A stretch of 64,000 nucleotides of DNA, from the NCBI RefSeq assembly GCF_000513115.1, contig NZ_BAUU01000014.1:62001-126000 (forward strand), in the 5' to 3' direction. The first letter of the stretch is position 1; each line of letters opens with the position of its first letter. Under the pieces are notes generated by a model. It saw nothing but the letters and a program-made list of their open reading frames with translations, had not been told where the DNA came from and did not search any database. Shown piece after piece: positions 16,917-25,427 of the stretch. This DNA is from Halalkalibacter hemicellulosilyticusJCM 9152 (GTDB taxonomy: Bacteria; Bacillota; Bacilli; Bacillales; Bacillaceae_D). The translations under genes and the position numbers were made by a program.

Positions 16917-17057
16917 ATGGGTCGACAAAAGAAGGGAAATGCGAATGCGCAACGCAATAATAATGCAAAGAAATACGGTAAAGAAAATCATTCTGAAAAT
17001 AAATTTGCGTCTTATGCTGAAATGGAAGCGGAAAAAATGGATCGTGAACAAAAATAG
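16917..17057 (+). CDS. Small hydrophilic protein, possible spore protein
   Basis: A 46-residue ORF too short for most gene calls. It is very hydrophilic: an N-terminal half of Gly, Asn, Gln and Lys (MGRQKKGNANAQRNNNAKKY) and an acidic end (FASYAEMEAEKMDREQK). AAGGAG is ten bases upstream, and a sigma-G-like promoter precedes it. It lies in the citB-sspN spore-gene neighbourhood and 20 bases before the DUF421 gene. It looks like a minor SASP but does not match a family I can name. Confidence 0.65.
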   Translation: MGRQKKGNANAQRNNNAKKYGKENHSENKFASYAEMEAEKMDREQK

Positions 17058-17077
17058 CCAGTAACGGAGGATTTCCA

Positions 17078-17797
17078 TTGTTCGAATTTTGGACTGGAGG
17101 CGAAGCAATTCCCATTTGGGGCTTTGTCGTACGAGCAACAATCGTTTATGTGTATATCTTTCTTATTGTAAAAATATTAGGTCAACGTTCAATGAGCTCT
17201 ATTGATGCACTTGATTTCATTTTTGGTGTCGTCATTGGGGATATTTTAGGAGAGCCATTAACTGATGGCTCACTACCATTAGGAGGACCTGTGAGTGCAG
17301 CAGCAACGATTGCAGCTCTGCATCTCGGACTATCCTATTTTGCCTTGAAGGCTCCACGTTTCAGACGTGTCATCGAGGACGAACCCATTATTTTAATGAG
17401 ACATGGTGTTATTCTATACGAAGAGTTAAGAAAGGCAAAAATTACGTTAGAGGCGTTTATGATGGATTTGCGATTAAGCAGTGCTAGTGATTTAACTGAA
17501 ATTGATTATGCGATATTAGAAATGAATGGGCAAATTAGCGTTATAAAGAAGTCAAGTTATGAAAGTGTAACCTTACGAGATATGAATAAGAATACCGTTT
17601 CAAAAGGGTATTCAACCGTTTTAATTGAAGATGGTGAAATTATTGAGGCTAATGTGAAAAAAGTTGGAACGATTGATTGGTTGCGCAATGAGATTCATAA
17701 GCAAGGGTATGCAAATCCAAAGGATATTTTCGTTATGACGATTGATGAAGCAGGACAAACATATATTAGTCCTAAAAATATTTCAATGAATGTATAA
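17078..17797 (+). CDS. DUF421 (YetF-type) membrane protein
   Basis: A 239-residue protein that starts at TTG after CGGAGG. Three N-terminal membrane helices (to about residue 85) include the family motif ILGQRSMSSIDALDFIFGVV and GDILGEPLTDGS. A soluble alpha/beta domain follows, with the paired RKAKITLEAFMMDLRL region and a small C-terminal part. Relatives YetF, YdfS and YkjA occur in Bacillus, several with spore membrane roles. Biochemical function is unknown. It follows the 46-residue ORF closely and may share its transcript. Confidence 0.85.
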   Translation: MFEFWTGGEAIPIWGFVVRATIVYVYIFLIVKILGQRSMSSIDALDFIFGVVIGDILGEPLTDGSLPLGGPVSAAATIAALHLGLSYFALKAPRFRRVIEDEPIILMRHGVILYEELRKAKITLEAFMMDLRLSSASDLTEIDYAILEMNGQISVIKKSSYESVTLRDMNKNTVSKGYSTVLIEDGEIIEANVKKVGTIDWLRNEIHKQGYANPKDIFVMTIDEAGQTYISPKNISMNV

Positions 17798-17802
17798 AAA
17801 AA

Positions 17803-17837
17803 ACCTCTTCGTTTAAAATGGGTAAAAAAGAAGAGGT
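17803..17837 (+). promoter_or_regulatory. Hairpin that could mask the ribosome site of the FbpB-like ORF
   Basis: ACCTCTTC (17803-17810) is the perfect complement of GAAGAGGT (17830-17837), which contains the Shine-Dalgarno sequence of the next small gene. No T run follows, so it is a poor terminator and a plausible translational switch. Confidence 0.5.
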
Positions 17838-17844
17838 GACGTTT

Positions 17845-17982
17845 ATGAAAAGAAGGAAAAAACCATCATTAGCTAATTTAATTCACGAAAATCGATTGCA
17901 GCTATTAAATAATCCAAAAGAATTAGAGAGGATAGAGAAGCGTTGGGAAGAAAAAAGAGCCCTTAATCATTTGGATATATAA
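17845..17982 (+). CDS. FbpB-like small basic protein
   Basis: A 45-residue protein (KRRKKPSLANLIHENRLQLL then NNPKELERIEKRWEEKR) with the shape of the Fur-regulated basic protein B family: a basic N-terminus, an xxLVxENKxELL-like segment and a basic amphipathic end. FbpB-type proteins help small-RNA control of iron-rich enzymes, including aconitase, in B. subtilis, which is notable beside citB. No Fur box was recognised upstream, so the functional call is tentative. AGAGGTGA lies at 17832-17839 and can pair with an upstream ACCTCTTC. Confidence 0.6.
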   Translation: MKRRKKPSLANLIHENRLQLLNNPKELERIEKRWEEKRALNHLDI

Positions 17983-18036
17983 GGGTGGCATAAGGGGGAC
18001 TACTTGGAGAAACGCTATGAATGAGGAGGGATTTGT

Positions 18037-18183
18037 ATGAAAAGTACGAGTACAAAATCAAACTTTGCTCAATTTCGCCCCGATCATCTAGGGACTCAGC
18101 CTGTCAAATCGAATCGAAATAATGGAAAGAAAATGAATACAAAAAGTTCGAAGCAACCTAACTATATACCACCTAAAGGTTAA
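18037..18183 (+). CDS. sspN: Small acid-soluble spore protein N (SspN)
   Basis: A 48-residue SASP. FAQFRPDHLGTQPVKSNRNN followed by GKKMNTKS matches SspN (FxPxHxGTQ...NxGKxM). GAGGAGGG is six bases upstream. In B. subtilis sspN lies with tlp near citB; here tlp is 7 kb further on. The product is a minor forespore protein. Confidence 0.88.
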   Translation: MKSTSTKSNFAQFRPDHLGTQPVKSNRNNGKKMNTKSSKQPNYIPPKG

Positions 18184-18191
18184 TAAATGAA

Positions 18192-18241
18192 AGGTCTGTC
18201 TTAAAGATACATGAAATCTTTTAGGGCAGACCTATATTTTT
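18192..18241 (+). terminator. Terminator of sspN
   Basis: AGGTCTG (18192-18198) pairs with CAGACCT (18227-18233), with more pairing inside (TTAAAGAT/ATCTTTTA), followed by ATATTTTTATTT. Confidence 0.7.
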
Positions 18242-18280
18242 ATTTACAGAGGAATTGATCAAATTCGAGGAAGGAAGTGT

Positions 18281-18435
18281 GGGAAAAGCATAGATGATGT
18301 CGGTATACTCAAAGGAGAGCGACGACTTTGTTCGTTACATGTTTTTCTGAAAAAACCCCACTTTCAGAAAAACTGAAAACCGCTGTAACGACTCCGCACG
18401 TCGCATTAAAGAAAAGACGCTATCGCGTTTTTCTT
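18281..18435 (+). repeat. R1 interspersed repeat, full copy
   Basis: This copy aligns over its length with 5236-5390. The block AAACCGCTGTAACGACTCCG is identical in both. It lies in a 360-bp gap between sspN and the VanZ-like gene that holds no gene. Confidence 0.8.
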
Positions 18436-18547
18436 ATTTCACACTTTCTTCAAAAATGAATGTTAATATGAAGCCTATGTGGTAAAATGTTAATTTGATG
18501 CGTCTGAATAATTCGGTTATTGCATAAAAACATAATAGGACGAGTAT

Positions 18548-19030
18548 TTGAAATGGGGGAGGAAGTTGAAGCTGCATCAAATTCTAACATTTATCTTTAT
18601 TATTTACATCATTGGTTTATTATACATTACATTGTTAGCATGGAATTATGGAGCATCCCTCGGTCCTGCAGGTCCAGGTGGTCGTAATTATAATATTATA
18701 CCGTTTCGAAGTATATATCGAATCGGTGTATTTAGTCCAAGTTTGGTCGATCCAATTCGAATATTAATCGGGAACATCGTTCTATTTTTGCCCTTTGGCT
18801 TTTTAGTACCTGCTTTATTTTCACAATTACGAAAGCTGATTGTTGTAATGGTTTTAGGCTGTTTAACATCAATAAGTATAGAAGTTAGCCAATTTGTATT
18901 TACCCATCGTGTAGCCAATATTGATGATGTTATATTAAATACTCTCGGTGTACTAATCGGTTATATAGCTTTTTCGATATTGTACAGTTTAAGAAGACGT
19001 ATTATTGTTTTTATGAGCAGTAGTCTTTAA
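18548..19030 (+). CDS. VanZ-like membrane protein
   Basis: A 160-residue protein with four or five membrane helices. The motif NIIPFRSI, GNIVLFLPFGFLVPALF, SISIEVSQFVF and NIDDVILNTLGVLIGY is the VanZ family signature; the archetype raises teicoplanin resistance, but most members have unknown roles. The TTG at 18548 has a weak ribosome site; a TTG at 18566 after GGGGGAGG is an alternative start. It converges with the TVP38 gene, and the ends overlap by four bases. Confidence 0.82.
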   Translation: MKWGRKLKLHQILTFIFIIYIIGLLYITLLAWNYGASLGPAGPGGRNYNIIPFRSIYRIGVFSPSLVDPIRILIGNIVLFLPFGFLVPALFSQLRKLIVVMVLGCLTSISIEVSQFVFTHRVANIDDVILNTLGVLIGYIAFSILYSLRRRIIVFMSSSL

Positions 19031-19650
19031 CGAATTTGTTCTCTTCTTTTGAATAAGCGAAAGAAGAAGTATACGACAGCTAAAAATGTTCCATAAAATA
19101 CAGCAATCAACAATAGATCTTTCGGTTCGTTTACAATCGTATTACCAACAACGGCAAATAGAATCATTGAAGGCATTTTGCCTAAAGAGGAAGCAATCGT
19201 ATAACGAACAAAGGACACTTTACTTAATGCAGAATAAATATTCACGATAATCGATGGAATAATCGGGATCAGTCGTGTTAGAAATATGGTCATAAAGGCA
19301 TTTCGTTCAAATAAGCCCGTTAGTTTTGCGACATAATCATTATGGTATAACCACTTTTTTCCCCAGCCGCGATAACCATAGCGTACAAAGCTAAACATCA
19401 CAATAGAAGCAAGAGATGAGCCTATCCATGTTATGATACTACCAATAAAAGGGCCGTACGCAGCTCCTAGAACACCGCCGATAATCGGGTAAGGTATGAT
19501 AGGGAATAAGGAAAAAAGCGTTGCTAGTATAATAGTCAGGAAGGCATAATCCGTTCCTCCAGCGCGAATCCATTGGAGCAAAGAATCGCCATATTGGTAA
19601 ATTAGAAAACCGATGATGATGTATCCGATTAGGATAATGAGCTTTTTCAC
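19027..19650 (-). CDS. TVP38/TMEM64 (DedA-like) membrane protein
   Basis: A 207-residue membrane protein of the SNARE-associated/VTT fold. The central motif IPYPIIGGVLGAAYGPFIGS, then an RYGYRGWGKKWL loop and FLTRLIPIIPSIIVN with SLGKMPSMI, is typical of bacterial TVP38 proteins, possibly involved in lipid movement. About five hydrophobic helices are present, and the short tail is basic. It is transcribed toward the VanZ-like gene, and its promoter lies in the gap shared with the copC gene. Confidence 0.87.
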   Translation of the reverse strand: MKKLIILIGYIIIGFLIYQYGDSLLQWIRAGGTDYAFLTIILATLFSLFPIIPYPIIGGVLGAAYGPFIGSIITWIGSSLASIVMFSFVRYGYRGWGKKWLYHNDYVAKLTGLFERNAFMTIFLTRLIPIIPSIIVNIYSALSKVSFVRYTIASSLGKMPSMILFAVVGNTIVNEPKDLLLIAVFYGTFLAVVYFFFRLFKRREQIR

Positions 19651-19833
19651 ATGTCTCTTCCTCTCTACAAAATGTAACGTAACTATTCTCTCATGTTTGC
19701 ATGATTTTGTCTTTACGTTTGAAAGAATGTTCGTAATGGTGACGAAAATCTTTCATTTGATTGCGTAACAAAACTAATTGTATAGTAAACAAATGAACAC
19801 TTTATGAAATATCAAAGTAGGGAAGTGCTTAAA

Positions 19834-20409
19834 ATGAAAAGAAAGAGTTATTTACTAGCATTGATTAGTATAAGTGTACTACTACTACCAACAATTGTAT
19901 CTGGACATTCGTATGTAGAAGAATCAGAGCCAAGTGAAGGTGAACAGGTAGAAATAGTGGAAAAAATTGTATTAACATTTAATGCCGGAATTGAGAAAGT
20001 AAGTACAGCAACCGTTATAGGTGACGAAGGTGAAGTTGAAGGCACCGTGGAAGTGGAAAGTCCTGTGCTAACGATTTACCTTGAGGACATGCTTCCATCG
20101 GGAGAGTATGAAGTGCAATGGCAAGCTTTAGGTGAAGATACTCATACAACGGAAGGATCTTTTTCATTCATTGTTGATGCACCGTTAGAAGAAGAGATAG
20201 ATGAGGAATTGGAAGAGATAGCCGAAGGGCAAACTCCTTCTATTGAGGTTGAGTCTGAGACAGAGCAAGTGACTGAAGAAAGCGAAGAGGTTATCGAAGA
20301 AGAAAATGATAGAGATGATGATCCAAATTCGATCGTCTTACCTATTGCTATTGTTAGTCTAATCATAATTCTAACGCTTATTTTTCTATTAAGAAAGAAG
20401 AGACGATAA
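19834..20409 (+). CDS. CopC-domain copper-binding protein, membrane anchored
   Basis: A 191-residue exported protein. The signal peptide (LLALISISVLLLPTIVSG) is followed by HSYVEESEPSEGEQV, where the first His after cleavage is the usual N-terminal CopC copper ligand. The domain continues to DTHTTEGSFSFIVD near residue 112. A strongly acidic linker and a final helix with RKKRR anchor it on the outer face. The start at 19834 is preferred over 19804 because the signal peptide starts there. It is followed directly by a copD-type gene; together they resemble a split form of YcnJ. Confidence 0.87.
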   Translation: MKRKSYLLALISISVLLLPTIVSGHSYVEESEPSEGEQVEIVEKIVLTFNAGIEKVSTATVIGDEGEVEGTVEVESPVLTIYLEDMLPSGEYEVQWQALGEDTHTTEGSFSFIVDAPLEEEIDEELEEIAEGQTPSIEVESETEQVTEESEEVIEEENDRDDDPNSIVLPIAIVSLIIILTLIFLLRKKRR

Positions 20410-22005
20410 ATGATTGAATCCATTGCAAACTGGCTTTTGTATGTTTGTTTATCATTTGTAATCGGATATACGATTTTACAAGCGATTTCGCAAAAACGAA
20501 GACCAGAAATTATGGGAGATAAGATTTATTTAATTTCTATATTTATTACCCCTTTACTGTTAGCTGTTCCTGTAGGCAGAGTCGTATGGGTGTTGTCAAA
20601 TCAATTTGGTCTTTCATGGATAGAAAGTATTCAAACCGTTTTATTTGAGTATTCAGTAGGCCAAGCGTGGTTTCTATCGATTATGATTGTTTTCGTCTTA
20701 ATCACATGGAAAAATAAAAAAAATGGTTGGCAACAAGTTATTCTAGCGGCTTTACTTGTTGGATTAGCTAGCTGGTCGTCTCATGCAGCTTCTATTGCAG
20801 GCTGGGGCGGGTTCGTGGGGAATTATATTCATTACTTAGCTGTTACCGTATGGATTGGAATATTAGCTGTTGTTTCGTGGTTTTCAGTTGATGATAAAAT
20901 TCCTTCGCCTTTCTTTAAATGGTATTCACTCACTGCGGCGTTTTCAGTTTCTGCGATTATCCTCTCAGGGTTTTTGTTAATGGGGGCAATTGTACCGGAA
21001 TACGTTCAATCGTGGCTTCTAACATATGGTCAATTGTTACTGATTAAACACTTACTTTTCTTGCCTTTGCTCGCTTTTGGTTTCCACCATCTTGTACTTG
21101 GGATGAAAGCGGAGATCACGAAAACGGGCTTAACAAAACAGTCATTTAAAATTGAGTCTGTACTAGCTTTTGTTATTCTACTTATATCAGGTATGATGAC
21201 CGAACAGACACCTCCACATGAAGTGGTGAGAACCTTACAAACAGAATCGATTACACCAATGATGCAGCTATTTATCGGAGATGCTGTTCAAATAGGGGTT
21301 ATTCATTTAACCGTTTCGAGCATCGCCCTTATCACCCTTCTATTAAGCTGTCTATTATTTCTATATGGCCTTTATCAATTGTTAAAAAAACAAACCAATT
21401 ATCGCTCCGTTATTTCATTTGTAATCGCCATTATCGGGATTTATTTTAGCTTCATGATGTTCGTTGAGGTTGGAGACAATCAGGTTGATGAAACGGTTTA
21501 TCAGACTTTAGAGCAAGCACTTATGCAAAATTACGAAGAGTCGACGGAGTTGGTCGTTCTAAAAGAGATGGAAGTTGAAAATGAACGTTATGTTGTTTAC
21601 ACCGTAAATGGTGATGATTTAGTGGCAGAGCGTTTAATCAAGGTTGAAGATGGTTATCAGCGCCTTCCAGTTGCGATGTTAACCATTGGTGGGACTTCTG
21701 TTAGAGAGGAAGAACAAAAAATTCGAACATTCCGTGTTCAGAGTGGGAATTGGCATGATGATGACTTTGTATATACGTATGTGACATTCGGAATGATTCA
21801 AGAACCTGAGGATGTCGTACGTGTTCAAGTTCATTATGAAGGCGGATCGTATATTGCTCAGTTAGAAAATGAGGTTTTTTTAAATGTCACTTCAACGAAT
21901 GACGCTTGGGATGATCAACATCCAATTGACTTTTTGGCGGAGGATGGTACAGTCATTGAGACATATGCACGTAATGTCATGGAAGAAGGAGTGTACTGCC
22001 ATTAA
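20410..22005 (+). CDS. CopD-domain copper import membrane protein with extra C-terminal domain
   Basis: A 531-residue membrane protein starting right after the copC stop. Eight or nine helices form the CopD domain, including SWSSHAASIAGWGGF, HYLAVTVWIGILAVVSW, and KHLLFLPLLAFGFHH, with conserved His in the membrane. From about residue 355 there is an additional hydrophilic region of some 175 residues rich in acidic residues and beta-like stretches (GNWHDDDFVYTYVTFGMIQ), which the standard CopD lacks. By analogy to YcnJ the pair may import copper under limitation. No copper-responsive operator was identified. Confidence 0.85.
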   Translation: MIESIANWLLYVCLSFVIGYTILQAISQKRRPEIMGDKIYLISIFITPLLLAVPVGRVVWVLSNQFGLSWIESIQTVLFEYSVGQAWFLSIMIVFVLITWKNKKNGWQQVILAALLVGLASWSSHAASIAGWGGFVGNYIHYLAVTVWIGILAVVSWFSVDDKIPSPFFKWYSLTAAFSVSAIILSGFLLMGAIVPEYVQSWLLTYGQLLLIKHLLFLPLLAFGFHHLVLGMKAEITKTGLTKQSFKIESVLAFVILLISGMMTEQTPPHEVVRTLQTESITPMMQLFIGDAVQIGVIHLTVSSIALITLLLSCLLFLYGLYQLLKKQTNYRSVISFVIAIIGIYFSFMMFVEVGDNQVDETVYQTLEQALMQNYEESTELVVLKEMEVENERYVVYTVNGDDLVAERLIKVEDGYQRLPVAMLTIGGTSVREEEQKIRTFRVQSGNWHDDDFVYTYVTFGMIQEPEDVVRVQVHYEGGSYIAQLENEVFLNVTSTNDAWDDQHPIDFLAEDGTVIETYARNVMEEGVYCH

Positions 22006-22146
22006 GGAGGTAGGCACTTCTTTTCTATAGTCAAAGGTAAGACGGGCAACGCATTTCTCTTAACAAATGACATAAAAACTGTTTAAATGATTTTAGAGGA
22101 ATCAATTATTAGTCCACTTAATACAACTGCAAAGTAGGTGATACAG

Positions 22147-24438
22147 TTGCTACGAGAGAAAGGGTCAAAGGAAGAGATTATTCATATCATACAGAGTGTA
22201 CAATCAGGGAAAAAGAATCTACGTGAAGCGGATATATGGCAATTAATGAATCAAGCAGAGAAGTATGATGACTTTCCATCTGATATGCTGTCTACATTGT
22301 ACATATGGTTAGCAAAGTCTCGATTTGAGCGTATCGGTTTTGTCGATGCAATGACGAATGAATGGCTAGAACATGTGGATAAAATCGATTCGACCAGTCA
22401 AGAAGTGTTAGAGATGTACGTTGAGCAGTTGTTCTCGATGTTAAAAAAATTACCGATACCAACTCGCTTTCAACCAATTCGTGAGACAGATAATAGTGTA
22501 ACAAAGAAGGAAACAGCCAGTAACTATTTTAAGATGATTGCTGATTTTGACCATCAATTGCATGACATTCAGAACGCATGGAATAAGGTTTCGGATCGAA
22601 TGATAAGTCATTCTGAAGACTCACGTATAGAGCAAGTAAGAATGGCAATGGAGCAAGTTAATTCACTTGAAGAAATGCTTCATAAGCTTAAGAAAACGAC
22701 AAAAAGGTATTTGGATTCACTACAAGGTATTTATCATTCTGTTCAGCTTTATGGTGAGTTATTGAACATGATTAAGCAAATTGAAACGACTAGTCAAAAG
22801 TGGCATGATTTAATGAGGAACGTCAATGAGGAACAACATGTTTCTGCGATTAATGAATTGGAAAACATGGTTGGCTTAGAAGAAGTTAAGAAACGAATTA
22901 AGAAACTGTATCAATATTTAGATTATCAGCAAGAACGAATAAAAAAAGGATACCAATCGAAGGATGGTCTAAATTTACATATGATTCTAACCGGTAATCC
23001 AGGTACCGGTAAAACACACCTTGCTCGCTTAATCGCCAAAATTTATTATGAATTAGGACTTTTGCAACGACCTGATGTATTAGAGGTCGACCGTTCTCAG
23101 CTAGTAGGTGCCTATGTCGGACAGACAGAAGAGCAAACGATGAAGCTGATTGAACAAGCAAATGGTGGAGTTTTATTTATTGATGAGGCATACAGCCTAA
23201 AACGATCAGGAGTTTCAGCTAATGATTATGGACAAACGGCAATAGATACACTTGTTGCAGCAATGACAGGACCAATGGCAGGGTCATTTGCAGTTGTGTT
23301 GGCTGGTTATCCAGTAGAAATGAGAGCCTTTTTGCGAGCGAATCCAGGTTTAAGAAGCCGTTTTCCTGAACATAACATGATTCATATTGAGGATTATTCG
23401 ATAGATGAACTGTTAGAGATTGGTGAAATGATAGCAGTTGAAAATGATTTTCTTCTTACAACGGAAGCAACGTATGAGTTGCAAAAGAGATTAGAAAAAG
23501 CGAAGGTAGATGACTCGTTTGGTAATGCCCGTACGACAAAATCATTCATTCTTGAAGCGATCTTTCAAAAAGGAGCAAAAGTATCGATTCCATTTGCGGA
23601 AGCTGATGATTTTGTTTTGCTTCATGCAGAGGATTTCCAAACAGATGAGAAACGAACTGAGGAGAAAAGGGCGTTAGATGAGCTGAATGATATGGTTGGT
23701 TTAGATCATGTTAAGGAAGAAATTCATTCTCTCGCATCGTTCGTCCGAATCCAACAAAGACGCCGTGAAGAAGGGCTTCAAACGTTACCATTAGAACTAC
23801 ATTCTGTTTTTACGGGTGAACCAGGAACGGGTAAGACAACAGTAGCTAAGCTATTCTCTAAAGCCTTAAATGAATTAGATTTATTAAAAAGAGGGCATGT
23901 GGTTGTCGTTAGTCGAGCCGACCTAGTTGCTGGTTATATTGGTCAAACGGCAGAGAAAACGAAAGAAAAGGTTAAAGACGCATTAGGTGGAGTATTATTT
24001 ATTGATGAAGCGTACAGTCTGTTAAGTGGTGGACAAGGTGACTATGGTAAAGAAGTGATTCAAACACTCGTTCAAGAGATGACAGAGAATGAAGAAAATC
24101 TCGTTGTTATTATGGCCGGATATGAACGAGAAATGAACGAATTACTTGATAGTAACCCAGGGCTTCGCTCACGCTTCAAAAAGACTGTACACTTCCATCC
24201 GTATACAGCTGATGAATTAATGGAAATTGTTGAAAAGAACGCGAAAGAAACTGGTTATTTCTTAACAAAAGAAGCGAAAAAGAAAATGAGAATTCTATTG
24301 GATGAGGCTCATACGGGGCAAGCACGGTTTGCGGTAGATCGATTTAAACAGGCTGTTCAGTCTCAATCCGTTCGATTAAGTGCGTCACAAGCGTTAACAA
24401 AAGAAGCCTTAATGACGATTACGGAAGAAGATATTTAA
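22147..24438 (+). CDS. Tandem AAA ATPase related to SpoVK/CbbX
   Basis: A 763-residue ATPase. The first 220 residues are helical, without a known domain. Two AAA modules follow: GNPGTGKTHLA (near 282) with VLFIDEAYSL (near 341), and GEPGTGKTTVA (near 556) with the same VLFIDEAYSL (near 615). Each ends in a SNPGLRSRF-type arginine finger region. SpoVK in B. subtilis has a single module, so this is a doubled relative as in EccA/CfqX proteins. The TTG at 22147 follows AGGTGA; a GTG at 22138 is the alternative. A sporulation role is inferred from family and surroundings. Confidence 0.85.
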   Translation: MLREKGSKEEIIHIIQSVQSGKKNLREADIWQLMNQAEKYDDFPSDMLSTLYIWLAKSRFERIGFVDAMTNEWLEHVDKIDSTSQEVLEMYVEQLFSMLKKLPIPTRFQPIRETDNSVTKKETASNYFKMIADFDHQLHDIQNAWNKVSDRMISHSEDSRIEQVRMAMEQVNSLEEMLHKLKKTTKRYLDSLQGIYHSVQLYGELLNMIKQIETTSQKWHDLMRNVNEEQHVSAINELENMVGLEEVKKRIKKLYQYLDYQQERIKKGYQSKDGLNLHMILTGNPGTGKTHLARLIAKIYYELGLLQRPDVLEVDRSQLVGAYVGQTEEQTMKLIEQANGGVLFIDEAYSLKRSGVSANDYGQTAIDTLVAAMTGPMAGSFAVVLAGYPVEMRAFLRANPGLRSRFPEHNMIHIEDYSIDELLEIGEMIAVENDFLLTTEATYELQKRLEKAKVDDSFGNARTTKSFILEAIFQKGAKVSIPFAEADDFVLLHAEDFQTDEKRTEEKRALDELNDMVGLDHVKEEIHSLASFVRIQQRRREEGLQTLPLELHSVFTGEPGTGKTTVAKLFSKALNELDLLKRGHVVVVSRADLVAGYIGQTAEKTKEKVKDALGGVLFIDEAYSLLSGGQGDYGKEVIQTLVQEMTENEENLVVIMAGYEREMNELLDSNPGLRSRFKKTVHFHPYTADELMEIVEKNAKETGYFLTKEAKKKMRILLDEAHTGQARFAVDRFKQAVQSQSVRLSASQALTKEALMTITEEDI

Positions 24439-24458
24439 TTAATGGAAGGACGATATTT

Positions 24459-24875
24459 TTGTACATTTCTAAAAAAGAAATTCAACTATTGTATGCAGAT
24501 ACAGATATGATGGGTGTTATTTATCATGCTAATTATTTAAAGTATTTTGAATTAGGTCGAGCGAGTCTCATAGCTGAAGTTGGGTTTAGCTATGTAGAGA
24601 TGGAGAATAGTGGATATTTTGCGCCTGTATATGATGTTCAAGCAACATACAAGAAGCCCATTCGTTATGGTGATCGGGCATACGTTCATACATGGATTGA
24701 ATTGAATGATGGAATTAAAACGATTTATGGCTACCATATTGTGAATGGAAAAGGTGAACTTTGTGTTGAAGGTCAAACGACACACATCGTAGTGAAAAAA
24801 GAAAACTTCAAGCCTGTTGCATTTAAGAAAGCTTTTCCGGAGTGGTTTAGTAAGTATGAAGACCTGAAAAAATAA
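24459..24875 (+). CDS. yneP: YbgC/FadM-type acyl-CoA thioesterase (YneP)
   Basis: A 138-residue hotdog-fold enzyme of the 4-hydroxybenzoyl-CoA thioesterase group. The catalytic YADTDMMGVIYHANYLKYFE motif with its aspartate near residue 15 is intact, followed by PIRYGDRAYVHTWI. The TTG start follows GGAAGGA. Its position between the SpoVK-like gene and tlp matches the yne region of B. subtilis, where yneP follows sspN-tlp. The substrate is unknown. Confidence 0.87.
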   Translation: MYISKKEIQLLYADTDMMGVIYHANYLKYFELGRASLIAEVGFSYVEMENSGYFAPVYDVQATYKKPIRYGDRAYVHTWIELNDGIKTIYGYHIVNGKGELCVEGQTTHIVVKKENFKPVAFKKAFPEWFSKYEDLKK

Positions 24876-24965
24876 AACCGCTGGAAAATTTGACTAGCAA
24901 TGGCTTCGCACATTGCTTAATGGGCACTGAAAAAGTATGGTTTTTAACTTTTTCAGTGCCCTTCG
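24876..24965 (-). repeat. R2 fragment with perfect hairpin
   Basis: GGGCACTGAAAAAGT (24923-24937) and ACTTTTTCAGTGCCC (24948-24962) form a 15-bp perfect stem. The flanking CACATTGCTTAA matches R2 copies at 10960 and 42335 in reverse orientation. It may act as a terminator for yneP. Confidence 0.65.
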
Positions 24966-24993
24966 TATAATCTCTACTCTTTTTTCCATACTA
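24964..24993 (+). promoter_or_regulatory. Sigma-G promoter of tlp
   Basis: CATACTA at 24987-24993 is the exact sigma-G -10 consensus. CGTATA (24964-24969) is 17 bases upstream at the -35 position, with four of six matches to TGMATA. Confidence 0.65.
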
Positions 24994-25032
24994 ATTATGT
25001 AATAAATTCTCATTGGAAAGAGGGAGAAAGTA

Positions 25033-25266
25033 ATGGCTAAGCCGGATAACCGAAATGATAATGTAGAAAAGTTACAAGAAATGAAGCGAAATACTCAGCA
25101 TAATATTGAAGCGGCTGAAGAGGCAATTGCTGAAACGAACATGTCAAGTGAACAAAAACAAGATGTACGAGCTAAAAATGAACGTCGAGAAGAAAGCATC
25201 GAAGCATTTGAATCAGAGATGGAAGATGAAAAACGAGCTAGACAAAATGGGTATAAAAATGAGTAA
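25033..25266 (+). CDS. tlp: Small acid-soluble spore protein Tlp
   Basis: A 77-residue, strongly charged forespore protein. PDNRNDNVEKLQEMKRNTQH then NIEAAEEAIAET and KNERREESIEAFESEMEDE match the Tlp family along its full length. AAAGAGGGAGAAAG lies before the ATG, and a sigma-G promoter is 40 bases upstream. The family contributes to spore outgrowth. Confidence 0.93.
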   Translation: MAKPDNRNDNVEKLQEMKRNTQHNIEAAEEAIAETNMSSEQKQDVRAKNERREESIEAFESEMEDEKRARQNGYKNE

Positions 25267-25321
25267 TTCATAACTCTTTATGGTGTGTATCGTAGACAAT
25301 GCGATACACGCTTTTTTATGA

Positions 25322-25360
25322 TAAGAAAGAAAAGATGCTGTCACGTTTTCCTTATTGTTC
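25322..25360 (+). repeat. R1 end fragment
   Basis: AAGAAAAGATGCTGTCACGT followed by TTTCCTTATT matches the right end of both full R1 copies. It lies in the leader of yneQ. Confidence 0.5.
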
Positions 25361-25427
25361 AAATAAGACAGTATTCTTATTCTTATGCTATACTATTGAA
25401 ATAAATAGAAATCAAAAGGGGAAGAAA

